The notes under the pieces were generated by a model. It was not told where the DNA came from and did no database searches. It saw nothing but the letters and a program-made list of their open reading frames with translations. This document shows, piece by piece, positions 8,514 to 16,954 of a stretch of 64,000 nt of DNA (its first letter is position 1; the number at the start of each line of letters is the position of its first letter). Source of the DNA: Bacteroidales bacterium WCE2008. GTDB taxonomy: Bacteria; Bacteroidota; Bacteroidia; Bacteroidales; UBA932. Position numbers and translations under genes: made by a program. Where the stretch lies: contig FUZM01000002.1 in NCBI GenBank assembly GCA_900167925.1, positions 248,001-312,000 of the forward strand, read 5' to 3'.

Positions 8514-11500
8514 CTAATATTCGTCCCAGGACTTGATCTGTATATCGTCCAAAGACATCGTACAGAAGGCCTTTATAAATGCAGTAGCGAGCCGCGCATT
8601 GGTGAACAACGGAATGTTGAAATCAATAGCGGCTCGTCTTATTGTATAGCCGTTATTGAGCTGCTCGTCCGTAAAGTTCTCCGGAATGTTGATGACCATG
8701 TCCACTTCCTTGTTCTGGATAAGTTCCATCGCAGGACGGTAGCGCTTGTAGTTAGGATTGTCGCACTCGCTAGGCCAGAGCACCTTCTCGCACGGAATGC
8801 TGTTCTCCACGAGGTATTTGTGGGTACTTCCGAGAGCGTAAAGCTCGTAACCCTTGTCTGCAAGAAGCTTGCAGGCGGTAAGCATATCTGCTCTCTGCAG
8901 GGAGTCTCCGGTAGAAAGCATTATCTTCTTCTCCGGGATATGGTTTCCTACGGAAAGAATGGATTTCAGCAGGGCCTCGTTCAGGTCGTCGCCGAGACAG
9001 CCGACTTCTCCGGTAGAAGACATGTCCACGCCAAGCATCGGGTCTGCCTCCTCAAGTCTCGCGAATGAGAACTGTGAGGACTTGACTCCGACATAATCCA
9101 GGTCGAATGCGCTCTTCTGAGGAGCCGCAGGATGTAATCCGAGCATGACTTTGGTGGCAAGCTCGATAAAGTCGATCTTGAGCACCTTGGACACGAACGG
9201 GAAGCTTCTGGAGGCCCTGAGGTTGCACTCGATAACCTTTATCTCATTCTCCTTAGCAAGGAACTGGATATTGAAAGGACCGCTGATGCGCAGGGCACCT
9301 GCAATCTTTCTGGCGATCTTCTTGATACGTCTTGCAGTCTCCACATATAGTTTCTGCGGAGGGAACTGTATGGTAGCGTCTCCCGAGTGCACTCCGGCAT
9401 ACTCCACATGCTCAGAAATAGCATATGCGAGAACCTCTCCATCGTCAGCGACAGCGTCGAACTCTATCTCCTTGCACCTCTGCATGAACTGGCTGATCAC
9501 CACCGGATGCTCTTTCGACACATCAGCGGCGAGCGAAAGGAAGTGGCGTAGCTTATGTTCGTCGTAGCATACGTTCATCGCAGCACCCGAAAGCACATAG
9601 GAAGGACGCACGAGAACCGGGAAACCGACCTCCTTTATGAACTGGTCGACATCATCCATCGTAGTAAGCTCCTTCCAGCGAGGCTGGTCAACCTCGAGCG
9701 AATCCACGATGCTGGAGAACTTGTGTCTGTCCTCAGCCTTGTCGATGTCCTCGGCCCTTGTTCCCAGGATAGGAACCTTGTTGTTGGAAAGACGCAGGGC
9801 AAGGTTGTTCGGGATCTGGCCGCCCACCGATACTACGACTCCATGAGGATTCTCGAGTTCATATATGTCCATGACTCTCTCGAACGTCAGTTCGTCGAAG
9901 TAGAGACGGTCGCACATATCGTAGTCGGTCGATACGGTCTCAGGGTTGTAGTTGATCAGGACTCCCCTGTATCCCTGCTGACGTATAGTCTGCAGACAGG
10001 TAACGGAGCACCAGTCGAATTCTACGGAGCTTCCGATACGGTAAGCACCAGAGCCGAGAACTATAACCGACTTATTATCATTTTCATACTTGATATCATT
10101 TTCAGTTCCGCTATAAGTAAGATAGAGGTAGTTCGTAGCGGCCGGGAACTCGGCGGCAAGGGTATCTATCTTCTTCACTACAGGCACGATGCCAAGTTTC
10201 TTGCGGTACTGGCGGACATGGTCCTGATGCTCTACGGCGTGGCCATGGTCCTTATAGATGGCTCGCTGTAGCTGGAAGTCGGAGAAGCCCTGTTTCTTGG
10301 CAAGGCTGAGAAGCTCTACCGGGAGGTCTTCCACCTTGTCGTACTTCTCGAGCTCATGGAACGTATTGACGATGTTGGCAAGCTTGTCGAGGAACCATCT
10401 GTCTATCTTGGTGAGCTCATGGATCTGGTCGACGGTGTAGCCTGCGTGAAGCATGGCCTTTGAAATCACGAAGATACGGCGGTCAGTAGGCTCGCGGAGA
10501 GCAGTATCGACGTCGGCCACCTGCAGCTCCTTGTTGCCCACGAAGCCATGCGCGCCCTGTCCGATCATTCGGAGTCCCTTCTGGATGGCCTCCTCGAAGG
10601 TGCGGCCTATGGACATGACCTCGCCGACGCTCTTCATGCTGGAGCCGATCTTGCGTGATACGCCGTGGAACTTGCTGAGGTCCCAGCGAGGTATCTTGCA
10701 GACGATATAGTCAAGGGCAGGCTCGAAGAAGGCCGGAGTCGTCTTTGTAACCGAGTTCTTCAGGTCGAAAAGGCCATAGCCGAGGCCGAGCTTGGCAGCC
10801 ACGAAGGCCAGAGGATAGCCTGTAGCCTTGGAGGCAAGGGCAGACGAACGGCTGAGTCGGGCGTTGACCTCAATGACCCTGTAATCCATCGCATCAGGGT
10901 CGTATGCGTATTGTACGTTGCATTCTCCGACGATGCCGATATGACGTACTATCTTTATCGAAAGTTCCCTTAGGAAGTAATAGTCCTTGTTTGAAAGAGT
11001 CTGGGAAGGAGCCACGACGATCGATTCGCCGGTATGGATTCCGAGCGGATCGAAGTTCTCCATGTTGCAGACGGTGATGCAGTTGTCGTAACGGTCCCTT
11101 ACTACCTCGTATTCGATTTCTTTCCAGCCTTTGAGGGATTTTTCGACGAGGACCTGCGGGGAGAATGAGAAAGCCTTGTCGCAGATTTCCTCGAGCTGTT
11201 CGTCGTTGTCGCAGAAGCCGGATCCAAGGCCGCCGAGAGCGTAAGCCGCGCGTACGATAAGAGGATAGCCGAGCTCATGGGCGGCTTTCTTGGCTTCTTC
11301 GAGGGAGGAAGCCGGGTGGGACTTGATAGTCTTGACGTTGATTTCGTCGAGCTTCTGGACGAAGAGTTCGCGGTCCTCCGTATCCATTATAGCCTGTACA
11401 GGCGTTCCGAGGACATGGACCTGATACTTGTCCAGTATTCCGTTCTTATAGAGCTCTACGCCGCAGTTTAGGGCCGTCTGGCCGCCGAACGAAAGGAGGA

Positions 11501-11753
11501 TGCCCTGCGGCTGCTCCTTCATGATCACTTTTTCCACGAAATAAGGGGTGACCGGGAGGAAGTAGATCTTGTCGGCAACGCCTTCCGAAGTCTGGACGGT
11601 GGCGATGTTAGGGTTGATAAGTACAGTCTCGATACCTTCTTCTCTGATTGCCTTCAGCGCCTGGCTTCCGGAATAATCGAATTCTCCTGCCTGACCAATC
11701 TTCAGGGCTCCGGAGCCAAGGATTAGAACTTTACGTATGTTCTTGTCTATCAT
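8514..11753 (-). CDS. carB: Carbamoyl-phosphate synthase large subunit
   Basis: 1,079 residues, the expected length. Two tandem ATP-grasp halves are visible. The first begins KVLILGSGALKIGQAGEFDYSG and the second repeats the pattern as VIVLGSGAYRIGSSVEFDW near residue 555. The C-terminal MGS-like allosteric domain (KIMLSTGD...MVINIPEN) ends the protein. With CarA it makes carbamoyl phosphate from bicarbonate, glutamine-derived ammonia and two ATP, feeding pyrimidine and arginine synthesis. It lies 18 bp after carA on the same strand, so the two are one operon controlled from the carA leader. Confidence 0.98.
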   Translation of the reverse strand: MIDKNIRKVLILGSGALKIGQAGEFDYSGSQALKAIREEGIETVLINPNIATVQTSEGVADKIYFLPVTPYFVEKVIMKEQPQGILLSFGGQTALNCGVELYKNGILDKYQVHVLGTPVQAIMDTEDRELFVQKLDEINVKTIKSHPASSLEEAKKAAHELGYPLIVRAAYALGGLGSGFCDNDEQLEEICDKAFSFSPQVLVEKSLKGWKEIEYEVVRDRYDNCITVCNMENFDPLGIHTGESIVVAPSQTLSNKDYYFLRELSIKIVRHIGIVGECNVQYAYDPDAMDYRVIEVNARLSRSSALASKATGYPLAFVAAKLGLGYGLFDLKNSVTKTTPAFFEPALDYIVCKIPRWDLSKFHGVSRKIGSSMKSVGEVMSIGRTFEEAIQKGLRMIGQGAHGFVGNKELQVADVDTALREPTDRRIFVISKAMLHAGYTVDQIHELTKIDRWFLDKLANIVNTFHELEKYDKVEDLPVELLSLAKKQGFSDFQLQRAIYKDHGHAVEHQDHVRQYRKKLGIVPVVKKIDTLAAEFPAATNYLYLTYSGTENDIKYENDNKSVIVLGSGAYRIGSSVEFDWCSVTCLQTIRQQGYRGVLINYNPETVSTDYDMCDRLYFDELTFERVMDIYELENPHGVVVSVGGQIPNNLALRLSNNKVPILGTRAEDIDKAEDRHKFSSIVDSLEVDQPRWKELTTMDDVDQFIKEVGFPVLVRPSYVLSGAAMNVCYDEHKLRHFLSLAADVSKEHPVVISQFMQRCKEIEFDAVADDGEVLAYAISEHVEYAGVHSGDATIQFPPQKLYVETARRIKKIARKIAGALRISGPFNIQFLAKENEIKVIECNLRASRSFPFVSKVLKIDFIELATKVMLGLHPAAPQKSAFDLDYVGVKSSQFSFARLEEADPMLGVDMSSTGEVGCLGDDLNEALLKSILSVGNHIPEKKIMLSTGDSLQRADMLTACKLLADKGYELYALGSTHKYLVENSIPCEKVLWPSECDNPNYKRYRPAMELIQNKEVDMVINIPENFTDEQLNNGYTIRRAAIDFNIPLFTNARLATAFIKAFCTMSLDDIQIKSWDEY

Positions 11754-11771
11754 TTAACTGCGATATTTTAA

Positions 11772-12845
11772 TTAGAGCTTTGCTATAAAATCATCAAAAA
11801 GGAATTGGGTGTCGGTAGGACCGCTGGATGCCTCCGGATGGAACTGCACGGAGCAGAATGGTTTCGACTTGTGGCGTATGCCTTCGTTGGTACCGTCATT
11901 CATGTTGGTGAACCATGGTTCCCAGTCGGCTCCGAGAGTCTTGTCATCGACGGCGTAGCCATGATTCTGGGAAGTGATGAAGCAGCGGTTCGATCCTTCC
12001 ATGCGCACCGGCTGGTTGTGGCTGCGGTGGCCGTATTTGAGCTTGAAGGTGCTTGCTCCGCCGGCGCGGGCGAGCAGCTGGTTGCCCATGCAGATGCCGA
12101 AGATCGGCTTGCCGGCTTCCATGGCCTTGCGTATGTTGGCTACAGTAATGTCGCAGAACTCAGGGTTGCCCGGGCCGTTCGAGATGAAAAGTCCGTCCCA
12201 TTCGAGAGTGTTGAAATCGTAGTCCCATGGCACCCGGATCAGCTCCACGCCCCTCTCCACGAAGCAGCGGAGGATGTTGTGCTTGACGCCGCAGTCGACC
12301 AGTACGACTTTCTTGTCGCCTTTGCCGTAGCGCAGGACTTCCTTGCAGCTGACCAGCGCGATCTGGTTGTCAAGGTTCGGGTCATGTACGTCGAACTTTC
12401 CGTCGTCTTCTCCGACGATGATCCTGCCGAGCATCGAGCCGTTCTCCCTGAGGACTTTGGTGAGCTCTCGGGTGTCGATTCCGAAGATGCCGGGGATCTT
12501 CTGCTCCTTGAGCCAGTCTCCAAGGCTGCGTACCGCATCCCAGTGGCTATATTTTTCGGAATAATCCGAGATCACGAGACCGCGGACCCAGATTTTCTCT
12601 GACTCGAAGTTGGCTGATATGCCGTTTTCATCCACTCTTTCGTCCGGAACTCCATAGTTTCCGATGAGAGGATAAGTCACACAAAGGATCTGTCCTGAAT
12701 AGGAAGGGTCTGTAAGGCTCTCAGGATATCCGACCATTGCGGTCGAGAAAACCACTTCGCCGTCGCATGGTCCGTCATATCCGAAAGACCATCCGCCGAA
12801 CTGCATGCCGTTGCTCAGTCTAAGAACTGCTCTTTTACTGTACAT
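11772..12845 (-). CDS. carA: Carbamoyl-phosphate synthase small (glutamine amidotransferase) subunit
   Basis: 357 residues. The N-terminal CPSase small-chain domain (LRLSNGMQFGGWSFG...) is followed by a class I glutamine amidotransferase domain. The nucleophile Cys sits in FGICMGNQLLA and the catalytic His-Glu in QFHPEAS. The usual GICLGHQ is GICMGNQ here, so the second residue after the Cys-Gly pair is Asn rather than His; this looks like lineage variation because the catalytic residues are intact. It supplies ammonia to CarB. The start codon at 12845 is 14 nt after the leader terminator, and expression is probably set by that attenuator. Confidence 0.97.
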   Translation of the reverse strand: MYSKRAVLRLSNGMQFGGWSFGYDGPCDGEVVFSTAMVGYPESLTDPSYSGQILCVTYPLIGNYGVPDERVDENGISANFESEKIWVRGLVISDYSEKYSHWDAVRSLGDWLKEQKIPGIFGIDTRELTKVLRENGSMLGRIIVGEDDGKFDVHDPNLDNQIALVSCKEVLRYGKGDKKVVLVDCGVKHNILRCFVERGVELIRVPWDYDFNTLEWDGLFISNGPGNPEFCDITVANIRKAMEAGKPIFGICMGNQLLARAGGASTFKLKYGHRSHNQPVRMEGSNRCFITSQNHGYAVDDKTLGADWEPWFTNMNDGTNEGIRHKSKPFCSVQFHPEASSGPTDTQFLFDDFIAKL

Positions 12846-12859
12846 ATCTATTTAAACAC

Positions 12860-12889
12860 AAAAAAACCACCTCATCAAAGATGAAATGG
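12860..12889 (-). terminator. Intrinsic terminator in the carAB leader (attenuator)
   Basis: On the minus strand CCATTTCATC (12889-12880), loop TTT, GATGAGGTGG (12876-12867), then T7 (12866-12860). The ten stem pairs include two G-U wobbles as RNA. It lies after the carA promoter and only 14 nt before the carA ATG, so it must act as an attenuator rather than an end-of-operon signal. Confidence 0.8.
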
Positions 12890-12976
12890 CTAACTTAAAA
12901 ACAATAAAGGAAAGGAGGACATCACCGGCGATTCACCGGCTCCTGAACAAGATATAAACACATGTTTTAGGGTCAT
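12890..12976 (-). CDS. Putative leader peptide of the carAB attenuator (28 aa)
   Basis: An ATG at 12976-12974 opens a 28-codon frame ending in TAG at 12892-12890, the base next to the terminator stem. Its last third is encoded by TCC TCC TTT CCT TTA TTG TTT TTA, a pyrimidine-rich, mainly U-rich tract. In the enterobacterial pyrBI operon, a leader peptide read across a U-rich pause tract couples UTP level to termination. The same design is inferred here from layout only. The predicted transcript start (about 12993) leaves roughly 17 nt before this ATG. No homologue is known to me. Confidence 0.5.
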   Translation of the reverse strand: MTLKHVFISCSGAGESPVMSSFPLLFLS

Positions 12977-12991
12977 CCGTCAAGTCCTTTT

Positions 12992-13049
12992 TATCTTTGC
13001 AAAGGTAAGAATAATCTCTCATAGAAACAAAATATTTTTTCTAACTTTG
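12992..13049 (+). promoter_or_regulatory. Two candidate -7 elements for mnmE
   Basis: TATCTTTG (12992-12999) would give a leader of about 50 nt. TAACTTTG (13042-13049) ends only 5 nt before the mnmE ATG (13055) and would give an essentially leaderless message. Neither has a clear TTTG at 20 nt. Confidence 0.5.
13000..13031 (-). promoter_or_regulatory. carAB promoter (TTTG-N20-TACCTTTG)
   Basis: On the minus strand TTTG (13031-13028) and TACCTTTG (13007-13000) are 20 nt apart, a consensus match. The -7 box abuts a plus-strand TATCTTTG (12992-12999), giving the near-palindrome TATCTTTGCAAAGGTA at 12992-13007. Confidence 0.8.
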
Positions 13050-13054
13050 TGACG

Positions 13055-14479
13055 ATGAAAATAAGATTCGAAGACACCATAGTTGCTCCGGCGACGATTC
13101 CAGGGACTGGGGCCATAAGTATTATCAGGGTCAGCGGCCCCGACGCTTTGGCGTTGTCAGACAAGGTGGTACATCTCCGCAACGGAAGCATCGCTTCAAG
13201 TAAGGGATATACCATCCATTATGGGGACGTGACGCTAGAGGACGGCAGCCGGCTCGACGATGTGCTGGTCAGCGTGTTCAGGAATCCTCATTCTTATACA
13301 GGCGAAGACTCGGTCGAGATCTCATGCCATGCATCCAGATACATAGTCGAGCAGCTTCTTTCCCTGCTCTGCCGCGCCGGAGCCAGGATGGCCGGACCGG
13401 GCGAATTCACCCAGAGGGCTTTCGTCAACGGCAAGATGGACCTCGCCCAGGCCGAGGCCGTGGCCGATGTGATCGCAGCCCAGAGCGCCGCAGCCCATAA
13501 GGTGGCTTACAGCCAGATGAGGGGGCATTTCTCGAAAGAGCTGGAGCAGATGAGCGATGAACTCGTGGACATGACTTCCCTGCTGGAGCTGGAACTGGAT
13601 TTCAGCGAAGAAGATGTCGAGTTTGCCGACCGTTCCAAGCTAAATTCCCTGCTGGAAGGGCTGCTGGCCCATGTTTCCAGACTGATCGATTCGTTCCGCC
13701 TCGGCAATGCGATAAAGAACGGAGTGCCGGTAGCCATAGTCGGGGCCGCCAATTCGGGCAAGAGCACCCTGCTGAACGCCCTTCTGGGTGAAGACAGGGC
13801 CATCGTTTCGGACATCGCCGGCACTACGAGGGATTCGATCGAGGAGACTCTCAACATAGACGGCATTCTGTTCAGGTTTATCGACACAGCGGGCATCAGG
13901 GAGACCGGAGAGACCATCGAGAAGATCGGTATCGACAGGGCTTTCAAGAAGCTTTCCGAAGCTGACATAGTGCTTGCCGTGGTTGACGGAAGCGCTGATG
14001 CCGTCGAGATCGAGGCTAACCTGAAGGAGATTCTCGGGAGGGTCGATTTCGCCTCCCAGACGCTGATTATTCTTGTAAACAAGGCTGACAAGGCGGCAAA
14101 TGATGGCTTTAACAAAAACGTTACCGTTATAAACAATATTGTTTCTTCTATTGATTATAAAGTCGATATACTGCCAATCGCGGCGAAATCCGGCGTGGGA
14201 TTGGATTCGCTGAGAAAAATGCTTGCCGACAAGAAGAAAAGTCAGATCGAGTCTGCGGATTCAACTTTGATAACAAACGTAAGGCATCTGGAAGCGCTGC
14301 GCGAAGCCCGCACTTCCCTGCTCCGCGTACGCGAAAGTCTCGACGCAGGCATCCCTTCCGACCTGGTAGCCCAGGACCTGCGCGAAGCCATCGCCACCCT
14401 CAACTCCATCCTCGGCCGCCACATCGACTCCACCACCATCCTCAACCACATCTTCAAGAATCATTGCATCGGAAAGTAG
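13055..14479 (+). CDS. mnmE: tRNA uridine-5-carboxymethylaminomethyl modification GTPase MnmE (TrmE)
   Basis: 474 residues. The N-terminal tetrahydrofolate-binding domain starts at EDTIVAPATIPG. An inserted G domain (from about residue 220) has the P-loop GAANSGKS, a conserved GTTRD, DTAG, and NKAD. The protein ends in the invariant C-terminal CxGK motif (CIGK then stop). With MnmG it modifies U34 of certain tRNAs. I took the ATG at 13055 rather than the GTG two codons earlier, which overlaps the -7 element. The last bases of this gene double as the left attachment-like site of the genomic island that follows. Confidence 0.97.
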   Translation: MKIRFEDTIVAPATIPGTGAISIIRVSGPDALALSDKVVHLRNGSIASSKGYTIHYGDVTLEDGSRLDDVLVSVFRNPHSYTGEDSVEISCHASRYIVEQLLSLLCRAGARMAGPGEFTQRAFVNGKMDLAQAEAVADVIAAQSAAAHKVAYSQMRGHFSKELEQMSDELVDMTSLLELELDFSEEDVEFADRSKLNSLLEGLLAHVSRLIDSFRLGNAIKNGVPVAIVGAANSGKSTLLNALLGEDRAIVSDIAGTTRDSIEETLNIDGILFRFIDTAGIRETGETIEKIGIDRAFKKLSEADIVLAVVDGSADAVEIEANLKEILGRVDFASQTLIILVNKADKAANDGFNKNVTVINNIVSSIDYKVDILPIAAKSGVGLDSLRKMLADKKKSQIESADSTLITNVRHLEALREARTSLLRVRESLDAGIPSDLVAQDLREAIATLNSILGRHIDSTTILNHIFKNHCIGK

Positions 14480-14483
14480 AATA
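14465..14483 (+). repeat. att-like repeat 1 (left), 3' end of mnmE
   Basis: TGCATCGGAAAGTAGAATA covers the last codons of mnmE (C-I-G-K-stop) plus 4 nt. Similar sequences in the same orientation lie at 41,865 and 43,292, while accessory genes fill the space between. The 3' end of trmE/mnmE is a known integration site for SGI1-type islands. Confidence 0.65.
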
Positions 14484-14720
14484 TACCGCCTAACTAATTG
14501 ATAATCAACTATAGGTAGGCAATATAGCATAGATTTGCACAACCACAGCACAACATAATTTAGATGCAAGCCGAAAAAATTAAGATAAACTCCTAAAAAA
14601 GGTTGATTTTGGTTGTGCAACCGTTCAAGATAGCAGTAGTTTTCACGAGATTTCAATGCTATGGCGTGGCAAGTTCAGGCATCGTTCCCGGGTGTTTCGA
14701 GCATAGTTCATGAGCCTTTG

Positions 14721-14738
14721 GTTGTGCAATTGCACAAC
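14721..14738. repeat. Perfect 18-bp palindrome
   Basis: GTTGTGCAATTGCACAAC is fully self-complementary. Its half-site GTTGTGCAA also occurs singly at 14612 and, inverted, at 14535. This looks like a binding site for a dimeric protein. Confidence 0.7.
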
Positions 14739-15052
14739 GGTCTTCTCCCCTCTTGACAGTAAGAAACCCTCCGGTATCTTCACGACGGCGGAGGGTAACG
14801 ACTGGATTTGAAATCGTCCTTTTAGGCCAGGAGGGCATAAACCAGCATGGCGAGCTGGCGGTTGTGGAGCAAGCACAGCGAGCGGAACAACCGACTGCTG
14901 ACCGTGACCGCATTTCCTTTATTGCGCGAAGCGCGGCGTGGAACGGCCGCGAGTCTCTGACCGGAGTGGCGCAGCCCGGAGGGAAGAGTCTAGCAGTGGA
15001 ACTGCCATAAGTGGAGTACGGAGGGGCGCTCTGTGCCCCGGAGGACGGAACC

Positions 15053-15104
15053 AAGCCTTCTGAACGGAGCTTCAGCGGAGAGAAGATGGCTTGACCGCTT
15101 TTTT
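15053..15104 (+). terminator. Hairpin with T6 tail in island left end
   Basis: AAGCC-TTCT (15053-15061) pairs with AGAA...GGCTT (15081-15092, GAT bulge), and T6 follows at 15099-15104 after GACCGC. It could end a plus-strand RNA made from the structured region, or protect the deiminase operon from reading out of mnmE. Confidence 0.35.
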
Positions 15105-15170
15105 ATAGTCGCCAGTATCCGGAAACCGATGTGCCTGGTCACCATCGGCCCGAATTATCATTATCGCCTT

Positions 15171-15893
15171 CTACTTTAATATATCTTTTGCTCGAAGGAC
15201 AGAAGCCTCATATTCCTTCTTGTCCCCGAAGATAAATCCCCACTTGTGTTCAGGTGCATTCTTACGGGTCTCTATCTTCGGCTTGTGATACGCGGGATTG
15301 CTTATCTCGCACCATTCCACTCCCGAATCGACGCCATTCATCGAAAAACCATTTAAGAAGTACTGGAGATAGGTGGAGCGGGTATCAATGACTGGTTTAT
15401 CGTGCATGAGAACACTTCCAACCGGACGATATTGATCTATTTTATCTGAGTCTTTTTCGTCATTCCCAGAAGTTTTCAGTTCGACAAATTGATTCTTCTT
15501 TAGATCCAGAACCACATATTGACGGATTAGTGCTGACGCTCTGAAATGGCCAGACTCCTTCTCAAATGTAATATCAAATCCGGACCAATGAGAATGCAAT
15601 GTCATCATGGGGAAATACGGCACATTCCGTCCAATAAACCTGCCATCACGATGGTAAACAATATCATCAACAATCCTCTCTTCATGAACGGTTTCTTCTT
15701 CATGGTAGTAGAACTCAACCTTGCTAATGAATATGGCATATTCGTTCCTGACGCGGATGTAACCACCATAAATCATTTCTTGGGCAAACTGCTCAAAATG
15801 GTCGATTAGATTATCTATTTTGCTTTTAAGCGGGGTCGCTTGTGCCCCATTGAAGCCATTCAGCAGATTATATAGACGCGTATTGGTGTTCAT
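15171..15893 (-). CDS. Protein of unknown function, third gene of the deiminase operon
   Basis: 240 residues starting at the ATG 15893-15891; the longer open frame upstream lies inside the preceding gene. I do not recognise a family. It is soluble (no signal or membrane segment), rich in aromatic and acidic residues, with patches such as IYGGYIRVRNEYAIFI, TLHSHWSGFDITFE and RASALIRQY that look like a mixed beta fold. A central His-Ser-His segment precedes the conserved-looking SGFDITFE. It begins 38 bp after the degenerate RecA-like gene and is probably co-transcribed with it and with the deiminase. Function cannot be assigned. Confidence 0.8.
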   Translation of the reverse strand: MNTNTRLYNLLNGFNGAQATPLKSKIDNLIDHFEQFAQEMIYGGYIRVRNEYAIFISKVEFYYHEEETVHEERIVDDIVYHRDGRFIGRNVPYFPMMTLHSHWSGFDITFEKESGHFRASALIRQYVVLDLKKNQFVELKTSGNDEKDSDKIDQYRPVGSVLMHDKPVIDTRSTYLQYFLNGFSMNGVDSGVEWCEISNPAYHKPKIETRKNAPEHKWGFIFGDKKEYEASVLRAKDILK

Positions 15894-15931
15894 TTTAATA
15901 ATAGCTATGGTCCCGTGATACAGAAGTATGA

Positions 15932-16954
15932 TTACAAATATACGACATTTCTGGTGAAGTTGCCGTGGCACTTGGCTATGACCATCTCTCCGTCGGTAAA
16001 GTTGGTCTGCGGGTCGCAGATGGCATTGGGTGAGATGAGAAGAGCGTGGTCTGCATAGGCAGCGAAGCATTCCAGGCAAATCTGCCAGTTGGAGTAGGAC
16101 TCGGCCCGCTCTTCTGGGACGTTGCAGACTTCCATCGGCAGGTCGGCCCCCACGACTATGGCTATGTCAAGTTCTTCGGCCAGGGCTTTCAACATTCCAG
16201 TCAACTTTAAGAACTTGGAGTTATCATTGACCGGCTCGTCATTGAATCCTTCCAGACGGCGGATGTTCTCGATGAAAACAATGCCTGTTTCAGTCTCTTC
16301 GACCCAATTCTTCAATTCCATTGCTAACTCAAAGAAATTTTCGAGATGCATTCTCGTGAAGTATAGAGGGTTGCCTGTTACAGCACACAATCCTGCTTCC
16401 AGTTTTATCCTTTCGTTGACAGTCATGGTAACTGGCTGCTTTACTTCATCGAGAGAAAGATTTGATTCGATTGCCAGTAATTCGTCTCTAAGATCTTCCC
16501 ATTCCCTGTCCAGAGAGATATAGGTAACCGGGACAGATTTATCCATAGCTTCATACGATGCCATTTGCAGCGGGACGATATCAAGCATTGTTTGCTGATA
16601 TGCTCCAACCAGAATCAATTCTCCTTGTTTCCATGGGATACCTATATCAATCAGTCCTTTTACAAGTGTGGGATACCAATGGTGCTGCTGGAATGATTCG
16701 TATGTGCGGAACCATTGGGGATGGTATTCATATTGTGCTTTGAAAAATGAGCCTTCCTTATGGATGATCTCACTATAAGCCCTATGGAGAATCATCTGAA
16801 AATCCATCAGGGTCTGACCGATATCCTTGGATTCATCGACAGCATCTTCCGCCAGATTTTCAGCGGCTACTTTTACGGCCTCACGAAAGGCCTTTTCCTT
16901 TGCGCCCTTTATCTGTGCAAGGACGCCTTCTACCTTGTTGTTATGCTTTTCCAT
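15932..16954 (-). CDS. DnaB-C/RecA-like ATPase-fold protein with degenerate Walker A
   Basis: 340 residues from the ATG at 16954, which overlaps the deiminase 3' end by 25 bp (translational coupling likely). Residues about 105-335 follow the layout of the DnaB C-terminal RecA-like domain: a strand leading to the P-loop position (GELILVGAYQQTML, about 111-124), VTYISLDREWEDL after it, a Walker B-like strand TGIVFIENIRRLEG, and LTGMLKALAEELDIAIVVGADL near the arginine-finger end. The glycines, Lys and Thr of the P-loop are gone, so nucleotide hydrolysis is unlikely as drawn. The N-terminal 50 residues are helical and charged. Its role may be structural or regulatory beside the deiminase. Confidence 0.7.
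   Translation of the reverse strand: MEKHNNKVEGVLAQIKGAKEKAFREAVKVAAENLAEDAVDESKDIGQTLMDFQMILHRAYSEIIHKEGSFFKAQYEYHPQWFRTYESFQQHHWYPTLVKGLIDIGIPWKQGELILVGAYQQTMLDIVPLQMASYEAMDKSVPVTYISLDREWEDLRDELLAIESNLSLDEVKQPVTMTVNERIKLEAGLCAVTGNPLYFTRMHLENFFELAMELKNWVEETETGIVFIENIRRLEGFNDEPVNDNSKFLKLTGMLKALAEELDIAIVVGADLPMEVCNVPEERAESYSNWQICLECFAAYADHALLISPNAICDPQTNFTDGEMVIAKCHGNFTRNVVYL

Larger units (their letters stand above)
14480..15170. other. Non-coding left end of the island, structured, possible recombination or mobilisation region
   Basis: About 690 bp without a convincing gene. The first 260 bp hold the 9-mer GTTGTGCAA or its complement at 14535-14543, 14612-14620 and as both halves of the palindrome at 14721-14738, spaced like protein-binding sites near an att end. 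The rest is GC-richer with many short hairpins, for example GGGGC-GCTCTGT-GCCCC (15023-15039) and a CCGATG/CATCGG pair (15126-15148) past the deiminase operon. A 131-codon minus frame (14659-15054) exists, but its composition looks like that of structured DNA rather than a protein. It might be an oriT or int-binding region; no relaxase or integrase is present to confirm this. Confidence 0.4.

Noticed and set aside
14659..15054. 131-codon minus-strand frame in the island left end
   Set aside because: Low-complexity composition with hairpins in the DNA; no start signal; reads like structured non-coding sequence.
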